From the NCBI RefSeq assembly GCF_937425535.1, contig NZ_OW485601.1, positions 3,889,501 to 3,953,500 on the forward strand: a stretch of 64,000 nucleotides of DNA, read 5' to 3'. The notes under the pieces are model-generated. The model saw only the letters and a list, made by a program, of their open reading frames with translations. It was not told where the DNA came from and did not search any database. The DNA comes from Rhodovastum atsumiense. Lineage in GTDB: Bacteria > Pseudomonadota > Alphaproteobacteria > Acetobacterales > Acetobacteraceae. This document shows, piece by piece, positions 34,014 to 42,413 of the stretch (positions within the stretch are counted from its first letter, which is position 1; every line of letters begins with the position of its first letter). The translations under genes were made by a program, and so were the position numbers.

Positions 34014-35588
34014 ATGCAGCCTGGGCTGTGGGGATGGGGCGCACAGGGGCACTCGCGCCGGGGCGTGCAGCGGATGGCGCGCCTGTGCCTGGCCCTGCCG
34101 TTGCTGCTCGGGGCCTGCCAGGCCGGGCCGCAGGCGGCCCTCGACGCCGCGCAGCCGCGCACCGCGCCGGTGCGCACGCTCAGCAACTTCAACGAGGCGC
34201 TGCGCTGCATGGACGACATGTTCGCAGCCAACGGCAAGCGCGACATCTTCATCACCACCGCCGGCATTCCCGACGCGACCGGGCTGATCGCCGCCGGCAC
34301 CAAGGAGATGTTCATCAGCGCCGTCTCGCACATGTCCGCCCGCAGCAACGCCTTCCGCTTCGTCGACTTCGACCCCACCCAGATCGACGTGCACGAGCTT
34401 CACAAACTGCTCGGCCTGAGCCCGGATTTCGTGGCGCCAAGCTATTATGTCCGCGGCGCCATCACCCAACTCGACAGCGGCGTACTCGCGTCTTCGGTCG
34501 GTGGCTCGGTGTCGATGCCGGGGTTCGATATCGCGGCCTCGGCCGACCGCATCATCTCGATCGTCTCGGTCGATCTCAATGTCGGGAAGCTGGTCACGCG
34601 GCAGATCCTGCCGGGCATTTCCGCGAACAACACGATCGCGGTGGTGCAGGTCGGCAAGGGCGTCGACACCGGCGGGCTGATCGGCAAGGCCGGGCTGACC
34701 TTCAGCGTCTCGCTCGATCGTTCCGAGGGATATGCGCAGGCGGTGCGCAACCTGATCGATCTGTCCACCATCGAGGTGCTCGGGAAGCTGGCCCGGGTGC
34801 CGTACTGGGAATGCCTGCACATCGACGCCACCAACCCCGCCTTCCGCACCGAGGCCCGGCAGTGGTTCGACCTGATGGGCAGCGGCGAACGCGAGCGCTT
34901 CGTGCGGACAGGGCTGGCCCGCGCAGGTTATCTGGCCGGCGATGGTGCCGACCTTGCCGCCGCGATCGGGCACTACCAGGCCGACAGCGACCTGATTCCC
35001 ACGGGACGCATCGATTTCGATCTCTATTACCGGCTGCTGGCCAGTGACAAGCGCCCCTCCGGCGCGCCCGCAGCCGTTCCCTCCGCCGCCGCGCCGCCCG
35101 CGCCCGATCCGGCCATGCCCGCGCAATCCCCGGCCCCGCCCTCTCCAGCCTTGCCGCCACGGGTCGGGCTCGACAGCGGGCGCGGCCCGCAGCCGGCCTA
35201 CCGGGTCGGCGAGAGCATCACGTTGCGGGTCCAGCCGGACGCCGATGCCTATGTGTATTGCTACTACCAGGACGCGTCGGGGACGGTCGCCCGGATCTTC
35301 CCCAACCGCTTCCAGCCGGATGCCTTCATTCCGGCCAATCAGGCAGTGTCGGTCCCGCCGGCCGGGCAGAGCGGCTTCCGGATCCGGTTCGATCATGCCG
35401 GCAGCCGGGAAACCATCCTGTGCCTCGCCGCCGGCCACGAGGTCGGGCTGCGCCTGCCCGATGCGCTGAAGCGGCAGGACCTGGAGCCCTTGCCCGTGCA
35501 GGCGCTCGATCAGGTCACCGCCGGCTTCCGCGCCATTCCCGGCGCGGCGGTGGCCGAGACCCGCTTGCCGATCGAGGTGACGCGGTAG
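34014..35588 (+). CDS. CsgG/HfaB-like lipoprotein exporter fused to DUF4384
   Basis: A 524-residue outer-membrane lipoprotein. The lipobox is LPLLLGAC. A CsgG-like domain covers about 40-290: IFITTAGIPDATGLIAAGTK, FVAPSYYVRGAITQLDSGVL, RIISIVSVDLNVGKLVTRQI. A helix AAAIGHYQADSDLIPTG follows, a Pro/Ala linker, and a C-terminal DUF4384 domain (YRVGESITLRVQPDADAYVY, CYYQDASGTVARIFPNRFQP). CsgG forms the nonameric pore that exports curli subunits. The DUF4384 fusion is not in E. coli CsgG. ATG 34014 has aagga 7 bp upstream; 33972 and 34074 are alternatives. No CsgE, CsgF or CsgD homologue was recognised nearby. Confidence 0.85.
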   Translation: MQPGLWGWGAQGHSRRGVQRMARLCLALPLLLGACQAGPQAALDAAQPRTAPVRTLSNFNEALRCMDDMFAANGKRDIFITTAGIPDATGLIAAGTKEMFISAVSHMSARSNAFRFVDFDPTQIDVHELHKLLGLSPDFVAPSYYVRGAITQLDSGVLASSVGGSVSMPGFDIAASADRIISIVSVDLNVGKLVTRQILPGISANNTIAVVQVGKGVDTGGLIGKAGLTFSVSLDRSEGYAQAVRNLIDLSTIEVLGKLARVPYWECLHIDATNPAFRTEARQWFDLMGSGERERFVRTGLARAGYLAGDGADLAAAIGHYQADSDLIPTGRIDFDLYYRLLASDKRPSGAPAAVPSAAAPPAPDPAMPAQSPAPPSPALPPRVGLDSGRGPQPAYRVGESITLRVQPDADAYVYCYYQDASGTVARIFPNRFQPDAFIPANQAVSVPPAGQSGFRIRFDHAGSRETILCLAAGHEVGLRLPDALKRQDLEPLPVQALDQVTAGFRAIPGAAVAETRLPIEVTR

Positions 35589-35735
35589 GGCGGCGCGGCA
35601 CGAAAACAACATTTAAAAAGCGTTGATCTGCCGTCCATCAAGTGGCTGGCGCATTTCGCGTTCCGGTAGTATCTATTATATACGTTGTCATTTCGCTAAA
35701 TGAACGCCCCGCTCGTCCGGGGCATGGAGGCCTGC

Positions 35736-36083
35736 ATGTCCGCAACCGCCGCCACGGCATCCGGCGTGGTTCATGAAATCGAGCCGGAGGCACTCTGGGT
35801 GCAGCTGGAATCCAGCCATGACCTGGTGCTCGACGTGCGTGAGCCGCGCGAGTTCCTGGGCGGGCACGTGCCCTCGGCGCGCAATGTCCCGCTGGGCGCG
35901 ATCGCCGCGCAGGCGGCCGGCCTGCTCTCCGAAGGACGCCGGATCGTCATTGCCTGCGAGCATGGAAAGCGCGCGCTCAAGGCGGCGGACGTGCTGCTCG
36001 GCGCCGGACTGCGTTCGGAGATTCTCGTGCTCGCGGGCGGGACGGCCCGGTGGCGCAAGGCCGGCCTGCCGACGGAGCACTGA
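35736..36083 (+). CDS. rhodanese-like sulfurtransferase
   Basis: A 115-residue single-domain rhodanese from ATG 35736 (ggagg upstream; ATG 35700 possible). Features: LVLDVREPREFLGGHVPSAR, NVPLG and the active-site loop IACEHGKRA with the catalytic Cys. It probably transfers sulfane sulfur in the cytoplasm, as no signal is seen. The preceding region around 35660-35700 is AT-rich and likely its promoter. Confidence 0.9.
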   Translation: MSATAATASGVVHEIEPEALWVQLESSHDLVLDVREPREFLGGHVPSARNVPLGAIAAQAAGLLSEGRRIVIACEHGKRALKAADVLLGAGLRSEILVLAGGTARWRKAGLPTEH

Positions 36084-36128
36084 TACCGCCCGGGTTGGCC
36101 GAGGGCGGCGCGCCAGACAAAGACCACG

Positions 36129-36162
36129 CCAGCCTGCGAAAGTCAGACCTGTCGCAGGCTGG
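36129..36162. terminator. hairpin between convergent genes
   Basis: A perfect 11-bp inverted repeat (ccagcctgcga / tcgcaggctgg) with a 12-base loop lies between the rhodanese gene and the minus-strand 36238 gene. No T-run follows, so termination is likely but not certain. Confidence 0.55.
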
Positions 36163-36237
36163 TATGAGGGGCGGAACGCCCGGGGGATCAGCGGAAAACG
36201 AAGCTGGATCCCGGTGATCCGGTGCGCGCGGGTGGCG

Positions 36238-36621
36238 TCATTGCGGGCCGGAGACGCTGCGGCGCGGGCCTGGGGCAGGGCCGAGCGTCGGCGTGAACAG
36301 GGGGCGCGCCGACCTGATGGCGAAGGGGAAGGAGCGGCTGGCCGGGGCCGAGACTGGGGCTTCGGGCCGCGGCGCGGCCACCGGTCCTTGCGCCCGTTGG
36401 GAGGGGCCGAAGATCATGTCGGCAGGAATTCCCCCATGAAGAACGATTTCGGGGGGGCGGAAGAAGGGGCCGTAGCCGGGAAAGCCGCCGGGAAAGCCTC
36501 CGGGATACCCGGGGGCCGGAGGCAGGGGGAAGTTTCCCCCGGACGGGCCATGGGCCGAGGCGTCTGCGCCGGCCGCCAACGCCGCCGCAACGAAAATGGC
36601 GAGGAAGATGGCGCGTCGCAT
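36238..36621 (-). CDS. small secreted Gly/Pro-rich protein
   Basis: A 127-residue protein with signal peptide MRRAIFLAIFVAAALAAGAD, then a Gly-Pro-aromatic tract (PGYPGGFPGGFPGYGPFFRP), IVLHGGIPADMIFG and a Pro/Ala/Arg tail. No family recognised. Together with the 32560 product it makes a set of small extracytoplasmic proteins of similar composition around the CsgG-like gene. Confidence 0.6.
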   Translation of the reverse strand: MRRAIFLAIFVAAALAAGADASAHGPSGGNFPLPPAPGYPGGFPGGFPGYGPFFRPPEIVLHGGIPADMIFGPSQRAQGPVAAPRPEAPVSAPASRSFPFAIRSARPLFTPTLGPAPGPRRSVSGPQ

Positions 36622-36841
36622 GGTTTGCCTGCCTTTCTGTCCGAAAGGACGGATCTTACGCCGTTTCGGTCATGCAGGTAACTGCGTTCCCATAATTGGT
36701 GTCCTGTGATTTTGGGCAGGGAGGGAAACCGGTCACATCGCGGTCAGGCGGCGACGGCAACGCTACCATCGCGGCGGGTTTACCCAGGGACCGCCGTGGA
36801 AGCGTGCACCAATACCCCGCAGCAAACGGGGGAAACGGACA

Positions 36842-37165
36842 ATGGACGCTGCAACGCACAAGACCAGGGATTGTCGCTGGTGCCTGACGGGCTTCGCCAT
36901 GGATGCCGATGCCTGCCGGTGCGATCATGATCCGCCTTCCGGCCGCAGCGAATTGCGGGGCCTGCTGAAAACCGTGCTGCTCGCGGGCATGATGTTCGGC
37001 GGCGGCCTGCTGCTGTACGGGGTCGGCAGCCTGTGGCTGCAATTCCTGGTGTTCTGCCTGGTCATCGGGCCGCTGGCTGCGCTCGCCTGCGTGCTGGCCG
37101 ATCTCGGCATCGCCGGCGAAAGGCCGCGCCGGAACTGGGATCCTCCCGCCCGGCACGGGGGCTGA
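36842..37165 (+). CDS. small membrane protein with N-terminal cysteine cluster
   Basis: A 107-residue protein. The N-terminus has CRWCLTGFAMDADACRC, a possible metal-binding knuckle, followed by two hydrophobic segments (TVLLAGMMFGGGLLLYGVGS and FLVFCLVIGPLAALACVLA) and a short charged tail. No family recognised. Weak ribosome site. Confidence 0.5.
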   Translation: MDAATHKTRDCRWCLTGFAMDADACRCDHDPPSGRSELRGLLKTVLLAGMMFGGGLLLYGVGSLWLQFLVFCLVIGPLAALACVLADLGIAGERPRRNWDPPARHGG

Positions 37166-37174
37166 GCGGGCGGC

Positions 37175-37390
37175 CTATTCCTCCCAGGACGCGGCGGCCT
37201 GGGCCCTGGCGGTCAGGGCCTGCAACTTCGGCAGGGGCAGGGACAACAGGCCGGACAGGTCGGTGCCATGTTCCCTGGCCACCGCCGTCGCCCAGGTCGC
37301 GCCCGCCTCGTGCAGGGCCATCCGGAACCGGGCGATCGCGACGGCACGGACCGGATCGGATTGCGGCGAGGCCGGGTCATTGGCGATCAT
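37175..37390 (-). CDS. small hypothetical protein
   Basis: A 71-residue, mostly helical, Ala-rich protein (VARARF-like helices, LSGLLSLPLPKLQALTARAQ). No family recognised. It lies convergent to the membrane protein at 36842, and upstream of it on the minus strand is the large GGDEF-EAL gene. Confidence 0.4.
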   Translation of the reverse strand: MIANDPASPQSDPVRAVAIARFRMALHEAGATWATAVAREHGTDLSGLLSLPLPKLQALTARAQAAASWEE

Positions 37391-37514
37391 TGCGCTGGCT
37401 CCTGTTCAAGCCACCGGTGTCGCGGTCTGCCGCCGAAGCTTCAATACAATTGTATGTATATGGCGTGACGCCCCGGCAGGCTGCCATAAGGGACGGTTGC
37501 GTGCCGCGCGCCCC

Positions 37515-40500
37515 TCATGCCGACAGGCGGGCCTGTTCCAGCAGGAAGGGGATCTCGTCGGCGGGCAGGGGGCGGCTGAACAGGTTGCCCTGGGCCTCGT
37601 CGCAGCCGTCCAGCAGCAGCGTCTGCAATTGCGCTTCCGTCTCCACGCCTTCGGCGGTGGTGATCACGCTGAGCGCGCTGCACATGTCGGCGACGGCGCG
37701 GACGATGGCGTGGCTCTGGCGGGACTGTTCCAGCTCGCGGGTGAAGCTGCGGTCGATCTTGACCTTGTCGAAGGGAAAGCGCCGCAGGTAGCTCAGGCTG
37801 GAATAGCCGGTGCCGAAATCATCCATGACGATGCGCACGCCCAGCGACTTCAGCCGGTGCAGCGTGGCCAGCGTCGCTTCGGTCTCCTGCAGCATCACCG
37901 TCTCGGTGATTTCCAGCTCCAGCCGCGCCGGATCGAGTCTGGATCGTTCCAGCGCGGCGGCGACGGCATCGATCAGGCCGCGATGGGCGAACTGCGCGGG
38001 CGAGAGGTTCACCGCCACCCGCAGCCGGCCCGGCCAGCCGGCGGCATCGGCGCAGGCGCGCGCCAGCACCCATTCGCCGATCGGGACGATCAGCCCGATC
38101 TCCTCGGCCAGCGGCATGAAGGCGGCGGGCAGCACGAGGCCGCGCCCGGGATGCTGCCAGCGCAGCAGCGCTTCCAGCCCGCTGATCCGGCGCGAGGCGG
38201 CATCGACCACCGGCTGGTAGAACAGCGCGAATTCGCCCGCCTGCAGCGCCCGGCGCAGGTCGAGTTCCAGGGCGCGGCGGCGCTGCATGTGCGCGTCCAT
38301 GCCGGGCTCGAAGAAGCGCCAGCGGCCGCGGCCTTCTTCCTTGGCGCGATACAGCGCGAGGTCGGCGGCCTTGACCAGCCGGTCGGCGTCGCGCCCGTCG
38401 ACGGGGGCCAGCGCGATGCCGATGCTGCTGCCGATGACCACCTGATGGCCGTCCAGTTCGAAGGGGTGGCCGAGCATCTCGACCAGGCGGCGGGCCAGCG
38501 GCAGGGTCGCCTTCGGCTGGGCCACGTCCGACTGGATGATGGCGAATTCGTCGCCGCCGAGCCGGGCCAGCGTGTCGGTCTCGCGCAGCTCCGCCAGCAG
38601 CCGCCCGGTGACGGCGCGCAGCAGCGCATCCCCCACCGGGTGGCCGAGCGTGTCGTTGACTTCCTTGAAGCGGTCGAGGTCGATCAGCAGCACCGCGAAG
38701 CCCTCGCCGCGCTGCGCCCGTGCCAGCGCCTCCTGCAGCCGCTCGTGGAACAGCGCCCGGTTGGGCAGGCCGGTCAGCGGGTCGTGGCGGGCGAGATGGG
38801 CGATATGCGCCTCCGCCTCGCGCCGCTCGGTGACGTCGATGATCACGCCGAGCGCGCCGAGCGGCTGTCCCGTCTCGTCGTACTCCCAGCGGACGCGGGC
38901 CTCGAAATGGCGCAGCCGGCCATCGCCGAGGTGGCGGGCGCGGAAGGTCGAGATGCCTTTCGGCGCGTGCTGCCCGATGCTGTCGGCGATGATGGCGCGC
39001 AGGTTCTCCTGGTCCTCGGGCAGCATCGGGCCCCACCATTGCGCGGCCGTCAGCGGCGCCTCCCCGGCGGGCAGGCCGATCATGGCCCGCGCCTCCGGGC
39101 TGCAATGCACGAGGTCGGTGACGAAATCGTGGTGGAAGATGCCGATATGGCCGGCTTCCAGGCTCAGGCGCAGCAGCGCCTCGGCCTCGCGGCTGTCGGT
39201 GACGTCGATCACCGCGCCGATGTCGCTCACCGGGCGCCCGTTCGCGTCGTAGCTGAAATGGGTGCGCAGCTCGATGTGGCGCAGCTTGCTCTCGCCGGGG
39301 CGGCGGATGCGGTAGGCCAGGGTCAGGTCGGGCCGTCGCCGGACCAGGGCGTCGGCGATGGCCGCCAGCACGCGCCGGCGATCCACCGGCAGCAGGGTCG
39401 CAAGCCAGCTCCGCAGCGAGATCGGCGCCTCGCCGGCCGGCAGCCCGTGCAGGGCCCGCACCCCGGCGTCGCAGGAAATGGCGCCGGTGGTCAGGTCGTG
39501 GATGTAGGTGCCGATCCGGCTGGTCTCCATGCCCAGGCGCAGCAGCCCCTCGCTGGCACGCAGCCGCTCGGTGGCGGCGCGCAGCGCGGTGATGTCCTGC
39601 ACGATGCCGATATGGCGCAGCGGCTTGCCGCCCGGGCCGCGGGCGGAGATGCCGACGCTGACGCGTCCCCACACCACCGTCCCGTCCGGGCGGAGATAGC
39701 GCAGCTCCGCGTCGAAGCGACTGGCATTGACCTGGGCGGCCCGCCAGAACGCCAGCACCCGGTTGCGGTCCGCCGGATGCACGACGTCGAAGGGCGTCAT
39801 GCCCCGGCACAGCTCGGCCTCGGTGCGGCCGGTCAGCTCGCAGTAGCGGCGGTTGACGCGCAGGAACCGCCCGGTGGCGGTGTCGGCCTCGACCAGCCCC
39901 GCGGTGGCGTTGGCGAAGACGGCATCGAGCGCCATGCGGTATTCCAGGGCGCGGGCGTTGCGCTCGCGCTGCCGCGCGGAGGCGAGCCGGTTGGCCAGCA
40001 GCACCGCCCCCAGCGTGAGCGCCTCCAGCAGCAGCACGCCCAGGCCGAAATGCCAGGCGTCGCGGCGCCAGGGCGCCAGCACGTCCTCGAGGGTGCGGCT
40101 GGTCACCAGCACCAGCGGGGTGATCGTGCCGACCCGCACCCCGCTGATGCGCTCGACGCCATCCAGCAGGCTGGGCCCCCGGACGGCGCTGCTCGGCCCG
40201 ACCGTCAGCCCCTGGCGGAACTTCGCGGTCTCGCCGAAGGAGGTGGCAATGAGGTGCTCCAGGCGCGGATAGCGCACCAGCAGCATGCCGTCGCGGCGAT
40301 ACAGTGCCACCGTGCTGCCCGGTCCCTGGGTCAGGCGGGCGAAGAAATCCTCGAAGAAGCCAAGGTCGATGATGACGACGACGGCCCCGAGCAGGGTGCC
40401 GTCCGCATCGCCGACCCAGCGGGAGAACGGCACGGCCCAGTGCCCCTCCCGGTCCCGCACCGGGGTGCCGAGGACGGTGTCGGGGCCGGGCCGCTCGCGC

Positions 40501-41051
40501 AACGCCTCCAGCACCTCCTGCCCCGCCAGCGTCGCGTCCGGCGGGGGCCAGGCGGCGGAGGTGGCGACCATTCGCCCGTCGGCGTCGACGACCATCAGCT
40601 CGTGGACCCGCGGCAGCGCCGCGATGCGCGCCCGCAGCCCCGTGTGCGCCGCGCGGGTGCGCAACCGTTCGTGGAATTCCTGCGGCGTGTCGATGCCCTC
40701 GGCCCGGATCCAGGCGGCGAGCTCGGCCGTGACCAGGTCGATGGTGCGGAAACTGTCCTCGGCCCAGTTGCCCACCGCCAGCGCCAGGTTTTGCATCTCG
40801 CGCCCGGTGTCGCTCAGCAATTCCTCGCGCTGCTGGGCCAGGTAGATCCCGGTGGCGGCGGCGATGATCAGGCCGAGCGCCCCGCCGATCAGGGCACGCC
40901 ACAGCGCGCCCCGGTCCTCCCGCGGTGCCGGCTTGCCGGGCCGGGACAGCCGCAGCCTTCCGGCCCGCAGTTTCCCGACCGTGTCGCGCAACAGGGTCCG
41001 GCCCGTCAGGTCAAGCCTGGAAAGAACCACCGGCACGCCTTGCCAGCCCAT
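37515..41051 (-). CDS. CACHE-PAS-GGDEF-EAL bifunctional c-di-GMP protein A
   Basis: A 1178-residue membrane protein. TM helix at about 52-70, a periplasmic double-CACHE-type region to about 315, TM at about 320-340, then three PAS/PAC units. The GGDEF domain has an intact RLGGDEF and the RETD inhibitory site five residues before it. The EAL domain has ISGLEALLRW, VNLSPAQF, ELEITET, MDDFGTGYSSL and TAEGVE. Both catalytic sites look intact, so the net activity cannot be told. Closely related to protein B at 53136-56621 over its whole length. Confidence 0.93.
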   Translation of the reverse strand: MGWQGVPVVLSRLDLTGRTLLRDTVGKLRAGRLRLSRPGKPAPREDRGALWRALIGGALGLIIAAATGIYLAQQREELLSDTGREMQNLALAVGNWAEDSFRTIDLVTAELAAWIRAEGIDTPQEFHERLRTRAAHTGLRARIAALPRVHELMVVDADGRMVATSAAWPPPDATLAGQEVLEALRERPGPDTVLGTPVRDREGHWAVPFSRWVGDADGTLLGAVVVIIDLGFFEDFFARLTQGPGSTVALYRRDGMLLVRYPRLEHLIATSFGETAKFRQGLTVGPSSAVRGPSLLDGVERISGVRVGTITPLVLVTSRTLEDVLAPWRRDAWHFGLGVLLLEALTLGAVLLANRLASARQRERNARALEYRMALDAVFANATAGLVEADTATGRFLRVNRRYCELTGRTEAELCRGMTPFDVVHPADRNRVLAFWRAAQVNASRFDAELRYLRPDGTVVWGRVSVGISARGPGGKPLRHIGIVQDITALRAATERLRASEGLLRLGMETSRIGTYIHDLTTGAISCDAGVRALHGLPAGEAPISLRSWLATLLPVDRRRVLAAIADALVRRRPDLTLAYRIRRPGESKLRHIELRTHFSYDANGRPVSDIGAVIDVTDSREAEALLRLSLEAGHIGIFHHDFVTDLVHCSPEARAMIGLPAGEAPLTAAQWWGPMLPEDQENLRAIIADSIGQHAPKGISTFRARHLGDGRLRHFEARVRWEYDETGQPLGALGVIIDVTERREAEAHIAHLARHDPLTGLPNRALFHERLQEALARAQRGEGFAVLLIDLDRFKEVNDTLGHPVGDALLRAVTGRLLAELRETDTLARLGGDEFAIIQSDVAQPKATLPLARRLVEMLGHPFELDGHQVVIGSSIGIALAPVDGRDADRLVKAADLALYRAKEEGRGRWRFFEPGMDAHMQRRRALELDLRRALQAGEFALFYQPVVDAASRRISGLEALLRWQHPGRGLVLPAAFMPLAEEIGLIVPIGEWVLARACADAAGWPGRLRVAVNLSPAQFAHRGLIDAVAAALERSRLDPARLELEITETVMLQETEATLATLHRLKSLGVRIVMDDFGTGYSSLSYLRRFPFDKVKIDRSFTRELEQSRQSHAIVRAVADMCSALSVITTAEGVETEAQLQTLLLDGCDEAQGNLFSRPLPADEIPFLLEQARLSA

Positions 41052-41400
41052 CCGTCACTCCTGCACCCGGCCGCCCGCGGACCGGGTGGACTGGCCTCAG
41101 TTCTGCCTGCCGAAGCGCCGGTCCCGAATTGCCGACGTTCCGCCCGGGTGCATGGGGAGCGGGGCATGTTCCGGGAGCCGCGGAGGAGTTCTTCCACTTC
41201 GATTTATCAAGTGTGTCAACGTTTCGCATGCGAAGTGCATGAATGCAAGGCTATGTTGTTTCGGGCCAAACAATATTTTGGCTTTCCGCAACATTCCTCT
41301 ACATCATCGATTGCCATTCCCGGCCGGCCTGCGACGCGACACGGCCGGGGGGCGGGTGGTCCCGCCCCCCGGCCGTGCCCTTTGTGCAGTCGTCCTGTCT
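41052..41400. promoter_or_regulatory. intergenic region with palindrome and strong hairpin
   Basis: 349 bp without a gene. TTCGCATGCGAA at 41223-41234 is a perfect 12-bp palindrome, a possible operator upstream of protein A. At 41341-41376 a perfect 16-bp GC-rich stem with loop tggt follows the cytochrome operon's last stop and is probably its terminator, although no T-run follows on that strand. Confidence 0.55.
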
Positions 41401-41886
41401 TCAGTCGTCGTCGTACAGGCCGCGTTCCGCGTCGGGGTGGCAGGCCGTGCAGTTGGAGGCGGTACGGATGTCCGGGCGCGCCAGCGTGGCGGGGGTGATC
41501 CGCCGGTGCTTGCGCTGGAACCAGGGCTGTTCGGTGATGCGGTCGCGGCTGGCATCGACGCGACGGCCGCCGGCATGCGTCACCAGATACCGCTCGATGT
41601 CGGCGGCGACCGGCGCCGGCAGGCTGGCATCCTCGCCGAAATGCCGGTCGAGCCCGGCCATGACCCGCTGCCAGCTCGCGGCGGGCAGCAGCCCGGGCTG
41701 GAAGGCCATGTGGCAGGTGCCGCATTCCTTGCGGGTGGGGGCATGGGTCACCGGGCCCAGATAGTCGTGGTCGGCGGCGGCGGGCAGCGCCCACAGCGTC
41801 GCCAGCAGCATCGCCAGCAACATCGCCGGCAGCATCGCCCGGGGCCGGCGCGGCCGCGCGGCGGGACGGGGCATGGCGGGGCTCAT
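41401..41886 (-). CDS. diheme cytochrome c (DHC-type)
   Basis: A 161-residue periplasmic protein: signal LPAMLLAMLLATLWALPAAA, then two heme c sites, CGTCH and CTACH, about 90 residues apart. AFQPGLLPAASWQRVMAGLD and HFGEDASL are typical of the diheme partner of SHP. In Rhodobacter sphaeroides and Shewanella the diheme cytochrome c passes electrons to SHP. It starts with an ATGA overlap on the SHP gene, and both lie at the end of one operon. Confidence 0.88.
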   Translation of the reverse strand: MSPAMPRPAARPRRPRAMLPAMLLAMLLATLWALPAAADHDYLGPVTHAPTRKECGTCHMAFQPGLLPAASWQRVMAGLDRHFGEDASLPAPVAADIERYLVTHAGGRRVDASRDRITEQPWFQRKHRRITPATLARPDIRTASNCTACHPDAERGLYDDD

Positions 41887-42317
41887 TGGCCGATCAGGAA
41901 GGTCAGCACGTCGCCCTTCTCCTGGGCGGTGCAGGCACGGCCGAGAACGTTCTTGCAGTCGCGGACGAAATGCTTCTCCACCGCGGCGGCGTCGGTGAAG
42001 CGCGCCGGGTTGGCCGAAACCGCCAGCGGCTCGATCGGCCGCCCGGTGCGGACATGCCGGCCCCGGCCACGCGGATCCTGGGTGTGGCAGGTGGCGCAGG
42101 CGGGGACATCGGCATTGGCCTGGTGCGGGCCAACATAAAGCGCCCGGCCACGCTCGGCGGAGAAGCCGGCGAAGGCGGGATCGGCGGCCTTCGCCGCGGC
42201 GGCGGCGTCGGCAAGGATGGCATCCCGCCGCGGCTCCGGCATGGCCGCGTGACCGAGCGCCGGCAGCAGGACAACCAGCGCGGCGGCAGCGCGCAGCGGG
42301 ATGAGTCGTTTCGGCAT
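41883..42317 (-). CDS. shp: sphaeroides heme protein SHP-like cytochrome c (DUF1924)
   Basis: A 144-residue monoheme c-type cytochrome. Signal peptide LRAAAALVVLLPALGHAA, heme site CATCH, then the DUF1924 segments RGRHVRTGRPIEPLAVSANP, FTDAAAVEKHF and NVLGRACTAQEKGDVLTFLI. SHP is an unusual high-spin cytochrome whose heme binds O2 or NO using an Asn ligand; the conserved Asn in KNVLGR is present. Physiological role is debated. ATGA overlap with the diheme cytochrome gene downstream. Confidence 0.9.
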   Translation of the reverse strand: MPKRLIPLRAAAALVVLLPALGHAAMPEPRRDAILADAAAAAKAADPAFAGFSAERGRALYVGPHQANADVPACATCHTQDPRGRGRHVRTGRPIEPLAVSANPARFTDAAAVEKHFVRDCKNVLGRACTAQEKGDVLTFLIGQ

Positions 42318-42413
42318 CGAGGACCTCGCAGGAAGTGGTTTCGATGCCGGGGAGAATGGGACAGGGCGGCTGACACGCGGCTGTGCGAGGATGTCAGCGT
42401 CCTGTCAGGTGTT

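Noticed and set aside
37263-41498. Long plus-strand open frame of about 1400 codons
   Set aside because: Antisense of the CACHE-PAS-GGDEF-EAL gene; composition (Gln, Arg, Gly, Ala-rich) is typical of an opposite-strand shadow. The same applies to 53466-56780 and 56802-60413.
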